This document shows, piece by piece, positions 32,404 to 41,800 of a stretch of DNA of 64,000 bases (positions within the stretch are counted from its first letter, which is position 1; each line of letters opens with the position of its first letter). Source of the stretch: Fimenecus sp045631225. GTDB taxonomy: Bacteria; Bacillota; Clostridia; Oscillospirales; Acutalibacteraceae. The translations under genes were made by a program, and so were the position numbers. Under the pieces are notes generated by a model. That model searched no databases. It was not told where the DNA came from and saw nothing but the letters and a program-made list of their open reading frames with translations. The DNA lies in the NCBI GenBank assembly GCA_045631225.1, contig JAZQUG010000040.1, positions 62,001 through 126,000 on the forward strand, in the 5' to 3' direction.

Positions 32404-32643
32404 ATGGTTAAGACAATGTCATTTATTTTAGCGCTTTTATTATCAGTAGTTTCATTGGTTTTTCCATCAAAACCAATGGGTGAGTATGACTCAAGTCAAT
32501 GGAAAACTAACTATCAGTATGTTTTCGTTCACGGATTAATGGGTTGGGGTCAATATGATACTCAATACAAAGCAATGCTGAACTGCCTCAAATTGTGCAG
32601 ACATCACAAAAATCCCCCTATTGTGGGTAAAGTTAAATTTTAA
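32404..32643 (+). pseudogene. N-terminal fragment of a secreted lipase-like alpha/beta hydrolase
   Basis: The first 62 residues form a signal peptide (ending about residue 21) and the start of a hydrolase with YVFVHGLMGWGQYDTQY, the oxyanion-hole HG motif of secreted lipases. Similarity stops where the IS3-type remnant begins at about 32614; the last 10-odd codons are insertion-element sequence. No serine motif GxSxG and no downstream continuation are found on the far side, so the gene is truncated and not merely interrupted. Confidence 0.65.
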
Positions 32644-33096
32644 GCAACAAACTGATTTCGTTTTTCAAGCGGAGTCAGTTTTGTTTTTAATTGAATTCTT
32701 TCGTTATTGTAGAAATGGATGTATTCACTTATGAGGATGCGAGCATCCTCATAAGTTCGCAATCTTGTTCGATAGATACATTCTGTTTTTAGAATTGAAA
32801 AGAAATTTTCAGCCATAGCATTATCATACGGATTTCCTCGTCTTGACATTCCTGTAATGTTTTTGCAGGTTTTCGTTCTCGTTGTTTTGGAATCCCTTGA
32901 ATTTCTTTTTTTCGTTCTCTTTTAAGTAAGTTATGAATTGGTCTATCTCCTGTTAACCCTAAAACTTTTTCTATTTCTTTTTGTGTCATTCCTTGCTGAA
33001 GCATTTCTTTAATTTGTGGTAAAATTAACTGCATGTGTTGATATTTTCTTGGCATAATAATAACCCCCTACTGTAGTATTTTCCTACAATAGGGGG
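32614..33096 (-). mobile_element. Internally deleted IS3-family element
   Basis: About 480 bp with 11-bp terminal inverted repeats (CCCCCTATTGT at 32614, ACAATAGGGGG at 33086). A hairpin inside the right end (33063-33097, 13 of 14 paired) would shield the transposase gene from outside transcription. A complete IS3 member is about 1.3-1.5 kb, so two-thirds is missing. It cannot transpose alone, but it keeps both ends and could be moved in trans. Confidence 0.75.
32640..33055 (-). pseudogene. Fused remnants of IS3 orfA (N-terminus) and orfB (C-terminus)
   Basis: Two overlapping leftward frames. 32789-33055 gives the orfA helix-turn-helix start (residues MPRKYQHMQL, QQGMTQKEIEKVLG). 32640-32849 gives the end of the orfB integrase, with GNPYDNAMAENFFSILKTE containing the last catalytic Glu of the DDE triad. 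The D-D part is absent. The junction near 32850 shifts frame, so the deletion joined the two genes out of phase. Confidence 0.75.
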
Positions 33097-33160
33097 TTTT
33101 TGTCTATTGTCCGTTTTTACTGGACTTGTGCAATAACGGTTCTGGGGTTTGTCATTGTTA

Positions 33161-33172
33161 TTATTCCCACTC
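33161..33172. repeat. attL of the guaA-integrated element
   Basis: TTATTCCCACTC is identical to the last 12 bases of guaA (49676-49687), here with no gene attached. The 3' end of guaA is a known integration site for genomic islands, so this marks the far boundary of the 16.5-kb element. Confidence 0.75.
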
Positions 33173-33410
33173 ACTTAGTTTTAACATTTTGAGTTCGAAA
33201 ACGCACGTAAAATAGGGGTTTCTCAGGGGTCAAAACTGAAAAAATCAAGATTTTTGCCCTTTTGCTGTATCAATACCAGTATCACGGAGCAAAAACACTA
33301 ACCCCGGCGGATTCACACCCACCCGAAACACTCTTCTTTTACAATTGCAAATGAATTGTAGCACATAAAAAAGCATATGTCAATACTTTAAAGCGGTGAA
33401 GTTTTGGTGT
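33173..33410. other. Noncoding left end with integrase-site-like repeats
   Basis: No gene is visible. The word GTATCA(C) occurs at about 33268 and 33283, and again at the right end near 49489, 49595 and 49608. AAAATAGGGGTTTC (33209-33222) is repeated inverted at 49636-49650. These fit arm-type integrase sites near both ends. Confidence 0.45.
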
Positions 33411-34907
33411 CTATATAATATCTATGAAAATTTCACCTTTTTCTTTTACAAATACGACATTAGATGGAAACAGTTTCATTCCCATGTTTGAACTAGCTAC
33501 AACAGTTAAAGCCCATTCTGATAACTGTTTTGGCAATTTGTAGCAAATAGGTGTTCCTTTTTCGGTAATGGTTATTAACGGGGTTCTGTTTTTGTCAAAA
33601 CCAACCGACAAAACCATATATTTAGTGCTACCATCAGCAAGTGGCAACAAGGGTTGTATTCTCGTATCATAGTATACTTTTGCACCACGCTGGTTTAAAT
33701 AATAGTCCTTGTTTAGATTTGATTTTGGGATTGGATCTATTGCTAGTTTGATCATTTTTCGACAATAATCTTCCGATAATGCTTCGCACGCATATGCATT
33801 AAAATATTCTCCCTGTATATTTAAATCGGTATGGATTTCGTCAGTATTAGAAAAATGACTCATAAAATTCAGAAGAGCGTTTGTACATACCAGATCATCC
33901 GCATAAACTCCAGCAAATGATTTATACCATGCATTATTTAGTTCGGAAACAATATGATGTAATTTTTTATACAAAGCAAGTTGAGCATCGGTTAGATCGA
34001 ACCATTCGGTAGGGAGAATAGTTTTTTGCACAACGTCGGGATTCGTTGGATGAAGATTTTTACATAGAGACTTCATCAACTTCCCGAGCATACCTGCCAG
34101 CATATCTGCCATTCTAATACCAAAGTGGTTATCTGATTCCTCATCATCAACATTCTTTAGATTTGCTTTTCTTGCAGCTAAAACAGTTTTTTGATGTTCT
34201 CCTTCACGATCAATCGTCAAAGAATAGTCGCTAATAGAATTTTCGTCTAAAAAGTGTCGGAACCCGACAAAAGGCGGAGTATAATCCCATTCGATACAAT
34301 CAATTGGTTTTACATCATCAAGGACTAATATAATTTGTTCAAACGATTCTGTTTCTCTTTCTTTTAAAGACGGGTTAATTTTGTTTTTTTCGATTCTATC
34401 CTTGAAGAATGCCTTCATTGCATCAACAATATTTTCCGGCTTGTTATATATGGCATCAACAAGTTCTCGAGGTTTGTAAATAACCAAAGCTTTTATAATT
34501 GAATACCTCATCATATCCATATCAAACAAAAGGCTGTTTTTGTAACCTTTGAACAGTTGATTTACAATATATTCGACTTTGCTGAAAGTAGAAATATAAA
34601 TATATATATCATCAGAGAACAAACTTAAGTAATCATCGATGAATTCAATATTACCATTGTTAATAGAAGCAAAACCATATCTCACTTGATTGTTTTTTAT
34701 GGTATCACTTTTCAATTCTCCATTTGGGTGGCGTTCTATATACTTTTGCTCAAAATTATAGTATTTTTCTTTAATTTTTCCCTCATAATTTGACTTCCAC
34801 CCTACAATAACTGTAATAAAATTATCATAGAAATTTCCAGCAGTAACAGTTTTAAAACCAATTGATCGACTGTGCTCGGACTCGTCATAATAGAAATTAT
34901 ATTTCAA
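33411..34907 (-). CDS. DUF3800 domain protein (defence cargo)
   Basis: A 498-residue protein starting at TTG (34907) with AAGGA upstream. The N-terminus YYDESEHS carries the acidic pair of DUF3800, a predicted RNase H-like nuclease fold often found in defence loci. A second acidic site lies in ILVLDDVKPID and the C-terminal part of the domain shows the IRMADMLAGMLG signature. About 200 further residues form a separate C-terminal region, longer than typical DUF3800 proteins. It is the last gene of the cargo run and ends in TAG. Confidence 0.7.
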   Translation of the reverse strand: MKYNFYYDESEHSRSIGFKTVTAGNFYDNFITVIVGWKSNYEGKIKEKYYNFEQKYIERHPNGELKSDTIKNNQVRYGFASINNGNIEFIDDYLSLFSDDIYIYISTFSKVEYIVNQLFKGYKNSLLFDMDMMRYSIIKALVIYKPRELVDAIYNKPENIVDAMKAFFKDRIEKNKINPSLKERETESFEQIILVLDDVKPIDCIEWDYTPPFVGFRHFLDENSISDYSLTIDREGEHQKTVLAARKANLKNVDDEESDNHFGIRMADMLAGMLGKLMKSLCKNLHPTNPDVVQKTILPTEWFDLTDAQLALYKKLHHIVSELNNAWYKSFAGVYADDLVCTNALLNFMSHFSNTDEIHTDLNIQGEYFNAYACEALSEDYCRKMIKLAIDPIPKSNLNKDYYLNQRGAKVYYDTRIQPLLPLADGSTKYMVLSVGFDKNRTPLITITEKGTPICYKLPKQLSEWALTVVASSNMGMKLFPSNVVFVKEKGEIFIDII

Positions 34908-34920
34908 TTTCCAATCATCC

Positions 34921-35118
34921 TTAATCTACACCCAATGTGATTTGTCTTTTACATTTATCACATTCAAGTTTGAATTCTTTTAACTCTCCATTTTTAATTT
35001 CAGTTTTGCCAAAATGGAACTGTTTTGTTTCTAACCAATCTCTAAATTGAGTGTATTTACCCGCCGGTGCAGGAATAATAATTTCGTTACCACAATCGCA
35101 TTTAATTATTATGTTCAT
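34921..35118 (-). CDS. Small zinc-ribbon protein
   Basis: A 65-residue protein with CDCG near the N-terminus and CDKCK near the C-terminus, a four-cysteine zinc site. An AAGGAG site precedes the ATG. It lies 24 bases after the nuclease-like gene and 13 before the DUF3800 gene, so it is made with them. It may be a small adaptor or DNA-binding partner; no defined family is recognised. Confidence 0.7.
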   Translation of the reverse strand: MNIIIKCDCGNEIIIPAPAGKYTQFRDWLETKQFHFGKTEIKNGELKEFKLECDKCKRQITLGVD

Positions 35119-35142
35119 ATCTATTTTCTCCTTATTGGTAAT

Positions 35143-35814
35143 CTAAGCTGATACAAAATCAAAGAACAAATGATGCAAAGTGATTTCTTGATTATCAAGT
35201 GTCCGCGTATGGTAACTTTTATACTGCGGATCAACATTTGGTGTTCGTGCAAGGTTTGATATTGGCGTGCCTTTTGCCATTTCGACTTTCAACGCACCCA
35301 CAATATCTGAAATGTTTCCTGAAAGCACATAACCAATTATCGACGACTCAGAGGATTGTGAACCATATCTGCCCGTCGTATAATTGTCAACACCTGTAGA
35401 TACATATCGTGTAATTTTATCTGGACGACTTTCATACAAATTTTTAGCTTCAGCTCCAAAATAACTATTATCGGTCGACCAATCTTTAAAGCAGAAGTCA
35501 ATAGTGGGAGATTTAGAACCACCTCGTTTTTTCATTGTGTTATCTGCATACTGGTGGATAGGGCAAAGTCCATTAAGAGCAATTGATGTAGCTCTATTCC
35601 TTGAATCCCAGATACTAACAATTTTTTCATACCACTTCTGCGTAATATCATCTTCCTCTGTTGATACATTAACAACGAACGATGCATCACTTTTTAATCC
35701 ACGATATCCTTTCCAAAAGACGTCTATGATTTCATTAACACCACCGACCCCAATTTTCTTAGCCAAATCCGGAGGCATAGGTGTAGAAGAAGTGATTTTT
35801 CTAATACTGCTCAT
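35143..35814 (-). CDS. Putative PD-(D/E)XK restriction nuclease
   Basis: A 223-residue protein without an obvious known family name. The stretch PTIDFCFKDW, with Asp106, is followed 16 residues later by FGAEAKNL (Glu122-x-Lys124), the D...ExK arrangement of restriction-type nucleases on adjacent strands. It starts with an AAAGGGGTGA site seven bases after the large adenine methylase, which suggests a methylase/nuclease pair. No helicase or recognition domain is visible in it, so specificity would come from the methylase. Confidence 0.55.
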   Translation of the reverse strand: MSSIRKITSSTPMPPDLAKKIGVGGVNEIIDVFWKGYRGLKSDASFVVNVSTEEDDITQKWYEKIVSIWDSRNRATSIALNGLCPIHQYADNTMKKRGGSKSPTIDFCFKDWSTDNSYFGAEAKNLYESRPDKITRYVSTGVDNYTTGRYGSQSSESSIIGYVLSGNISDIVGALKVEMAKGTPISNLARTPNVDPQYKSYHTRTLDNQEITLHHLFFDFVSA

Positions 35815-35821
35815 TTAAACT

Positions 35822-38812
35822 TCACCCCTTTGCTTTCATGATATCGGAAAATAGCTCATCTGCGTCCCTACAAGCAGATGAATAATTCCAATATTTCTCT
35901 TGTTTTGGTTTAACAATATATATGGAATCTTTTCCGTACACTCTAACATTTCTTCGAATATAAATATTATATCGTTCTTCCGTTAATAAGGAATCCAACT
36001 GCGAGAGACACTGTTCCGTTGATTCGTTATTATCGAAGAAACTCAAATTTCCATCATTGTTTTCACTAATAGACAATACTAAGATGGATAAAGGGGATTC
36101 CCCAATATAAAATGATGCTTTAGGAGTAAATGACTGCCCCAACGAATTTCTCAATATATCCATAAAAGTAGAGTAGTAGTTTCTATATACCTCTATAGAC
36201 GGTTTCTTAAACGCAATCGAGTTGGATTTTTTATCAAAATAGTTATAAATGTAATCCAAAGCATCTGTTACCAGATATGTTTCATAGTCCTTGAGCTTAT
36301 ACACATCAAATACAAAAGCATCCAATAAAGATTCATCACCAGATATTTTTATATGTTCGTAAAGCTCTACAGCTTTTTCCAACATTTCTTCTGATGGTTC
36401 CGGAATCGGAATGGTTCTTATATCTCCTGCTTCCAATGCATCACGCTCTACCATCCATGTTCTGCTTGTTAAAAGGTGATAATATGAAAATACCTTTGAA
36501 TTAATAATCAAACACAAGTATTTTAGCATTCTCTCTTCACCAGATATACCTAATAAACTATGATTGAATATAGCATCATAATCTAGAACTGAAGCGAAAA
36601 ACCGTCCTTTTCTGTGGCTTTGCTTCATAATTAAGTGTGGTGCTTTGAAAATGGCGAGATTATTGTTGGAAATGCGCTCATATGTGTTATCTTTATTTTT
36701 AAAAAGTACATCTTCTTGCATATAAAATGGATAGAACTCTTTTGCATCTACAATTGGTAAATTAGCGAATCCATCGTATGTAAGCTTTCTGTTACCGCGC
36801 TTAAATCCTTCGGCGCTTTTCATATCATGATTCAACAAAACTTGATTTAATGTCGGATGAGTACTTTGCAGCCTATCAATCAGCTCCAAGTCTCTCGGAC
36901 TACCCCACATGGCAATTTTCCAAATTCGATCATCATGTGTCAAATCACTTGGTATCCTGCATATATCAGTAGGATCAATAGAGAATTTTTTTGTGTCCTG
37001 CAAAGAATATTGTGGTTTTGGAGTACAATAGAAGATAGACGTACTATTCTCATCCAGCGTTTTTGGGGAGTATATAATGGCCGTGCAAGGTGCTGTTGCA
37101 TTATCAAATAATACTTTTCTGTATATAGAAAAATTTATAATGACAGAGACAGTGTTCTCATCAAAAAAACGTTTTCTGTATGCTCGACTTTTCGCCGAGC
37201 GATTGAAAAGAAGCCCTTTGCTCGGCATAAGAAGGCAAACAACACCTTTTTCTTTACATATTGAAGTGCATTTAATTGGGAACGCTTGCGCAATTTGCTT
37301 ATCTCCTACGGTATAATTGTTTTTCTTTAAATAGTCATTTGCGGCATTTGTAAGTTGGCTTTGCCAAGGCGGATTACCGATAACGATATCGTATTTTTTC
37401 AAGCGAGTATCTAATTCGATATCAAAAAAGTCGCTAACAATTAAATTTGTATTTACCAACTTGGGAAATGATAATTCATTCCATATACTGCGAGGATCCA
37501 AAAAATCACATAATGCCAAACTTAAACTAAACGAAGCAACTCTTACCGCTTCCTCGTTTAAGTCTACACCATATATGCATTCTTTTAATATAGCTGTCAG
37601 TTGTTCATTAGTGATTTGAGAAACACCTTTTGTACGCATCCAACGGCAAACAATTCTGCGATAAGCCTCAACCAAAAAGATACCTGACCCGCAAGATGGA
37701 TCGATAATGGAAATAGGCTCATAGGCATCTTCCCAAGGGTATACTTCATCTAATAATGTATCAACAAGATGTAGAGGGGTGTAATACGTACCCTTGTCAT
37801 CATCTCCAACATCAGAAAGATGAAAGAAAAGTTCATATATGCTACTTATGATTTTAATTGGAATAATATTAAAGTCATACAAAGGCCATAATGTCATCTG
37901 TTGGCTTTCTAAATCCGAATCACCAATTAAAAAAGATTTTAATTCCTGCAAATCGCCTTCGGTAATAATTTCGCGTTCGTTGTCAATAAGCGGTAACATA
38001 TCGCCATTAAATTTGCTTTCTAACACACTAAATAGGCTATATGTAGACTCTTTGTTTCCAAGTACATCTGTGTATTGTTTACACACAGTATTATCAAAAG
38101 AAAATTGCTCATAAAAGTCTTTCGGAAAAACGGATTCACCGTTAGAATCTTTTCTTTCCTCTAAATACTTTATCAAAATAGAACGGCTTAACAATCCATG
38201 AACAATTGAGACTATATTTTCGGTTGAAATTTGAACACTATTTGTTCTTGATTTAATTCGAGTTATCAACCTTCTTCGCATAACTCTCAAGTTATTCATT
38301 AATGTTGTATCTATTCTTGTGTTGACATTAAACCGCCCTTCAGCACGCCTCCAATACTCACCGCTTTCTAATAACATACGATTGTATGGAGCAAGCTTTT
38401 GTCTTTGCGTTTCAAGATCAGTAATTAAACTGATGGTATCTATTAAACCTGCTTCCGGATCCAAAGTACCATCTTTCTTTTGAGGTGTTTGGTAATTATT
38501 ATATATTTTTAATTCTGTTGGCGTAACAATAAAAAGTAATGGTGCTTCACCCATATTCCAAGACAAACTATGTAGTTGTGCCGCCTTAGCCGAATTATCA
38601 TCTTCAAGCATCGAAAAATAGATTAACGGGATTTTTGCTACGCCTTCTTCATCTCTCAAAAAATACACTGCATCTACGCCAATTTTGCTTCTTGCTTGTT
38701 CGTAAAACAATTTTTGAAAAGCGGATAGACTTTCTACGTTATTTTCAGAAGCCAACCCTGTTTTATCATTAATGTCAAGGTATGAAAAAATACCATTTAG
38801 TTTTTCGTTCAT
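35822..38812 (-). CDS. Large N6-adenine DNA methylase (type IIG/I-like)
   Basis: A 996-residue protein. An N-terminal region of about 330 residues (PD-(D/E)XK- or HsdR-N-like in look but without a clear catalytic triad) leads to YYTP at 343-346, the SAM-binding DPSCGSGIFLVEAYRR (371-386) and the catalytic NPPW at 480-483. The remaining 500 residues should contain the target-recognition region (ERDALEAGDIRTIPIPEP resembles the usual junction). It would methylate adenine in one site for self-protection. It lies 40 bases downstream of the helicase fusion and seven bases upstream of the nuclease-like gene. Confidence 0.85.
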   Translation of the reverse strand: MNEKLNGIFSYLDINDKTGLASENNVESLSAFQKLFYEQARSKIGVDAVYFLRDEEGVAKIPLIYFSMLEDDNSAKAAQLHSLSWNMGEAPLLFIVTPTELKIYNNYQTPQKKDGTLDPEAGLIDTISLITDLETQRQKLAPYNRMLLESGEYWRRAEGRFNVNTRIDTTLMNNLRVMRRRLITRIKSRTNSVQISTENIVSIVHGLLSRSILIKYLEERKDSNGESVFPKDFYEQFSFDNTVCKQYTDVLGNKESTYSLFSVLESKFNGDMLPLIDNEREIITEGDLQELKSFLIGDSDLESQQMTLWPLYDFNIIPIKIISSIYELFFHLSDVGDDDKGTYYTPLHLVDTLLDEVYPWEDAYEPISIIDPSCGSGIFLVEAYRRIVCRWMRTKGVSQITNEQLTAILKECIYGVDLNEEAVRVASFSLSLALCDFLDPRSIWNELSFPKLVNTNLIVSDFFDIELDTRLKKYDIVIGNPPWQSQLTNAANDYLKKNNYTVGDKQIAQAFPIKCTSICKEKGVVCLLMPSKGLLFNRSAKSRAYRKRFFDENTVSVIINFSIYRKVLFDNATAPCTAIIYSPKTLDENSTSIFYCTPKPQYSLQDTKKFSIDPTDICRIPSDLTHDDRIWKIAMWGSPRDLELIDRLQSTHPTLNQVLLNHDMKSAEGFKRGNRKLTYDGFANLPIVDAKEFYPFYMQEDVLFKNKDNTYERISNNNLAIFKAPHLIMKQSHRKGRFFASVLDYDAIFNHSLLGISGEERMLKYLCLIINSKVFSYYHLLTSRTWMVERDALEAGDIRTIPIPEPSEEMLEKAVELYEHIKISGDESLLDAFVFDVYKLKDYETYLVTDALDYIYNYFDKKSNSIAFKKPSIEVYRNYYSTFMDILRNSLGQSFTPKASFYIGESPLSILVLSISENNDGNLSFFDNNESTEQCLSQLDSLLTEERYNIYIRRNVRVYGKDSIYIVKPKQEKYWNYSSACRDADELFSDIMKAKG

Positions 38813-38852
38813 GCTGAACTCCCGCTTTCATATGGTTTTCAACCGACAAAAA

Positions 38853-41800
38853 TCACTCCATCGGCTTAATCATAGATTCGATAAATGCGATTTCTTCTTC
38901 TGTTAATTCGTATTTTGCATACAATTCCTCGTCTGTCCAAGGCTTTGTGAAATCCAAAATCGGTACAAATCTGTAAGTTTTGCTTGGTAAGTCTTGAGAG
39001 GTTTTACTTGCCAAAACCAAAGCTCTAAACATTTTTGTCTTCAGATAGGTAATAAAATTCTTGGCTTCAACTTCGGAAGAAAAAGCTGCATATAGGTATG
39101 TTTGTGAACATACTGAGTTGGTTGGTGCATATTCGGGTTGTCCTACAATTTGATGTGGGAAACCATCACCAGCTCCATACGCTTTGGGAAGAAAGACCTT
39201 GTATTTTTCGATATCATGAGAATTCTTACTTATTTGTTGCTTGTCGATATAAGATATTTTTCTTGTCGCCTTTTCGAGATAGAACAACATGGTATCATGT
39301 GAACCATCACATGTATCATATATAGGGAATGATCGCTTGTTACTTGTTTTAGGATTGGTAGGTATGCCAAACGGGGTATCACCCGAAATCAGAGATGCTA
39401 TAGTATTATTCTGATCTTTAATATCCCGGCCAACTTTTCTAACAATACTTTCCAATCTTGGATCTTGAATTAAAATATCGAACTCATCGAGTTTTCTATT
39501 GGCAATGTTTTCTGTTCCATTTTGAATAAGCTTGTATGCACAATTTCCTGTAAATTTGCCGTCATGCAAGAAATAACATATTCCGCCTTTGATCGCAACA
39601 TCAGGGAATACTTCATGCGAATCTGAATAAGAGACCATTCCCTTAATTGATTTATCTCCGAGCATTTTCTTTCTGAAATCGCCCAACAAGTGTTCTCTAC
39701 CAGTCGCAAACCATTTCGAGGGTATTATAAGGGAAACAAACGTCGGTTTTGCTTCATACGCAACTTCGACAAAGTGCTGATATATAGGTGCATCATTTGT
39801 TCCACCAGAGCCTCCAGTTAACTGATATGGAGGATTACCTAATACTACATCAAAATTCACTATCTCATCTCCTTCTGTAATTTCATCGTTCATTGTAATG
39901 GTGTTAAATTCCTTATTTTGTTTTAAACAATTAGCAATAGACTCATAATCTACTTTTCCGTTTTCATCAATTAAACCTATCAGGTCATAAGAATTAAATT
40001 TTTCCGCTAAATTCTCTTCGTTTAAAGCAAGTTTTTCATATACAAATCTTGTAAATTCGTATGCTATATTAGATGTGGGGATTGAATAAATACTATTTTT
40101 GATTACTTCCTTAGATATGCCCAACGATTCAGCACGTCTGTAAATTGCAACAGCAAATTCACCCATTTTAGAAGCAATATCCAAAAACTTTTTGCCACTT
40201 TCAAAGACTTTTTTGAAATCGTCATCCGGGATTAAATCAACCATTTCTTTTGCGATTCTTTGCGGGGTTACCACTTCAGAATCACTAATTTTACCAAATC
40301 TTTGAATTGCTGTTGTCGCACGCTTAATAGGATCATCTTCGCTATTTTCATACTCGTGGGATAATCGATACAAATCATAAATTTTGTTATCCAAAGAACG
40401 TAAAGCTGCGCCAGACATATTGTTCTTGAGAAATTCTACAAAATCTCTATTCATACCAAGATTGTTAAAAATTCTCTCATTCTCGGCATTACTTAGGCTT
40501 TCAATTACAGTATTAAGGTTCTTAATCTCTTTTTCGCCTTTGCTAAGAAAAGCATAAAAGAGAATTCTACGATAATATGAACGGCATTTTTTGACAAAGA
40601 CTTTTACATCGGTTTCTTTTTCTTGCATTTCGCCAGTGCCGGTGTTATCGTTTTGTTTTGCTACATGATCATCAGGAGTTTCGTCAGTCTCTCCACCAGT
40701 GTGAATATCATCATCGTCCAGATCAGTTTCATCTCCTGAATATGCTTGTTTTGCAAACCCTTTGCCCGAACCTATTTCAAATTCCTTGTCAATTACATTT
40801 TTTACATTCTCAAAATTTATTAGATTTTCATCAACAATAATATCGTTTGCGGCTTCGGTAATACCGCGATTGGTTGAATATTCACTAACTGCTTTCAGTA
40901 TATCAGTTGGTTCAACTTCAACCAATTTGTTCTCTGATATATGAATAATGGGTGAAACTTCTAGATCTCGCTTGATTCTTTCCTCACTTTCATCATTACC
41001 ACCATCGGCTGTATTGATATTATTAATACGCGATTTTGTCTCTTGTAGATAAAACATTCTCTGTGGATTGAAGTCAACCAAAAGGGTTTGAGGTTTCATA
41101 TCTTTTTTGATAACCTTTTTAACCTCTTCGCCATTAACCAATTCTTTGCCTTCATATTCAACTACATATTGACTTTGAAGTCTAAAGATCGCTTGATCAT
41201 AATCCTGTGGAGATGCTGTATCTTTCAAGAAAATCATCGTATCCCACTGGGGTACAGTACAACCTGTAAGCATACGATTTACAGTTAAAGTTATAGTCTT
41301 TTTGTCTTCCGATTCGCAGGTTGCAATTTTGGATTTTACTTCTTGAATTTTCGTGTACTGGGAGTTGAGACCGGAAATATTTATTATTTCATAATCGGAA
41401 AGATTTTTTAAAGCATCTTTATTATCGTTTATCAGCTTCTCCATTGCATCACAAGAAGCACAGTAGGGCATAACCATCACAATATGACGGCAAAGCTTAC
41501 CCCCTTTAATGCGCTCATTGTCAAGAAATGATAAAACGTTCCTATCATTTTTAGTTCCGTCAATGCTTTGGAGAAAATCTAAAACCTCGTTCTCGTATTC
41601 GAATTTTTGATATTTACCTTCATCATCTTTTTCAATTGACTGTGGTGCAAAAAGTGCAGATAAATGATATGAATATCCTTGTTCCTCCAATTCCTTTATC
41701 TTGCTCATAGAAGACTCGTTCAAATTAAACGCAAAGCGAACCATTTGTGGAAAACCATAATAAGGGTTATCCCATTCTTCTTTACCGGTTTCTTCTTGTC

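Noticed and set aside
32404..33160. Lipase gene continuing beyond the insertion element
   Set aside because: No frame between 33097 and 33160 continues hydrolase-like sequence, and the guaA-element boundary follows at 33161.
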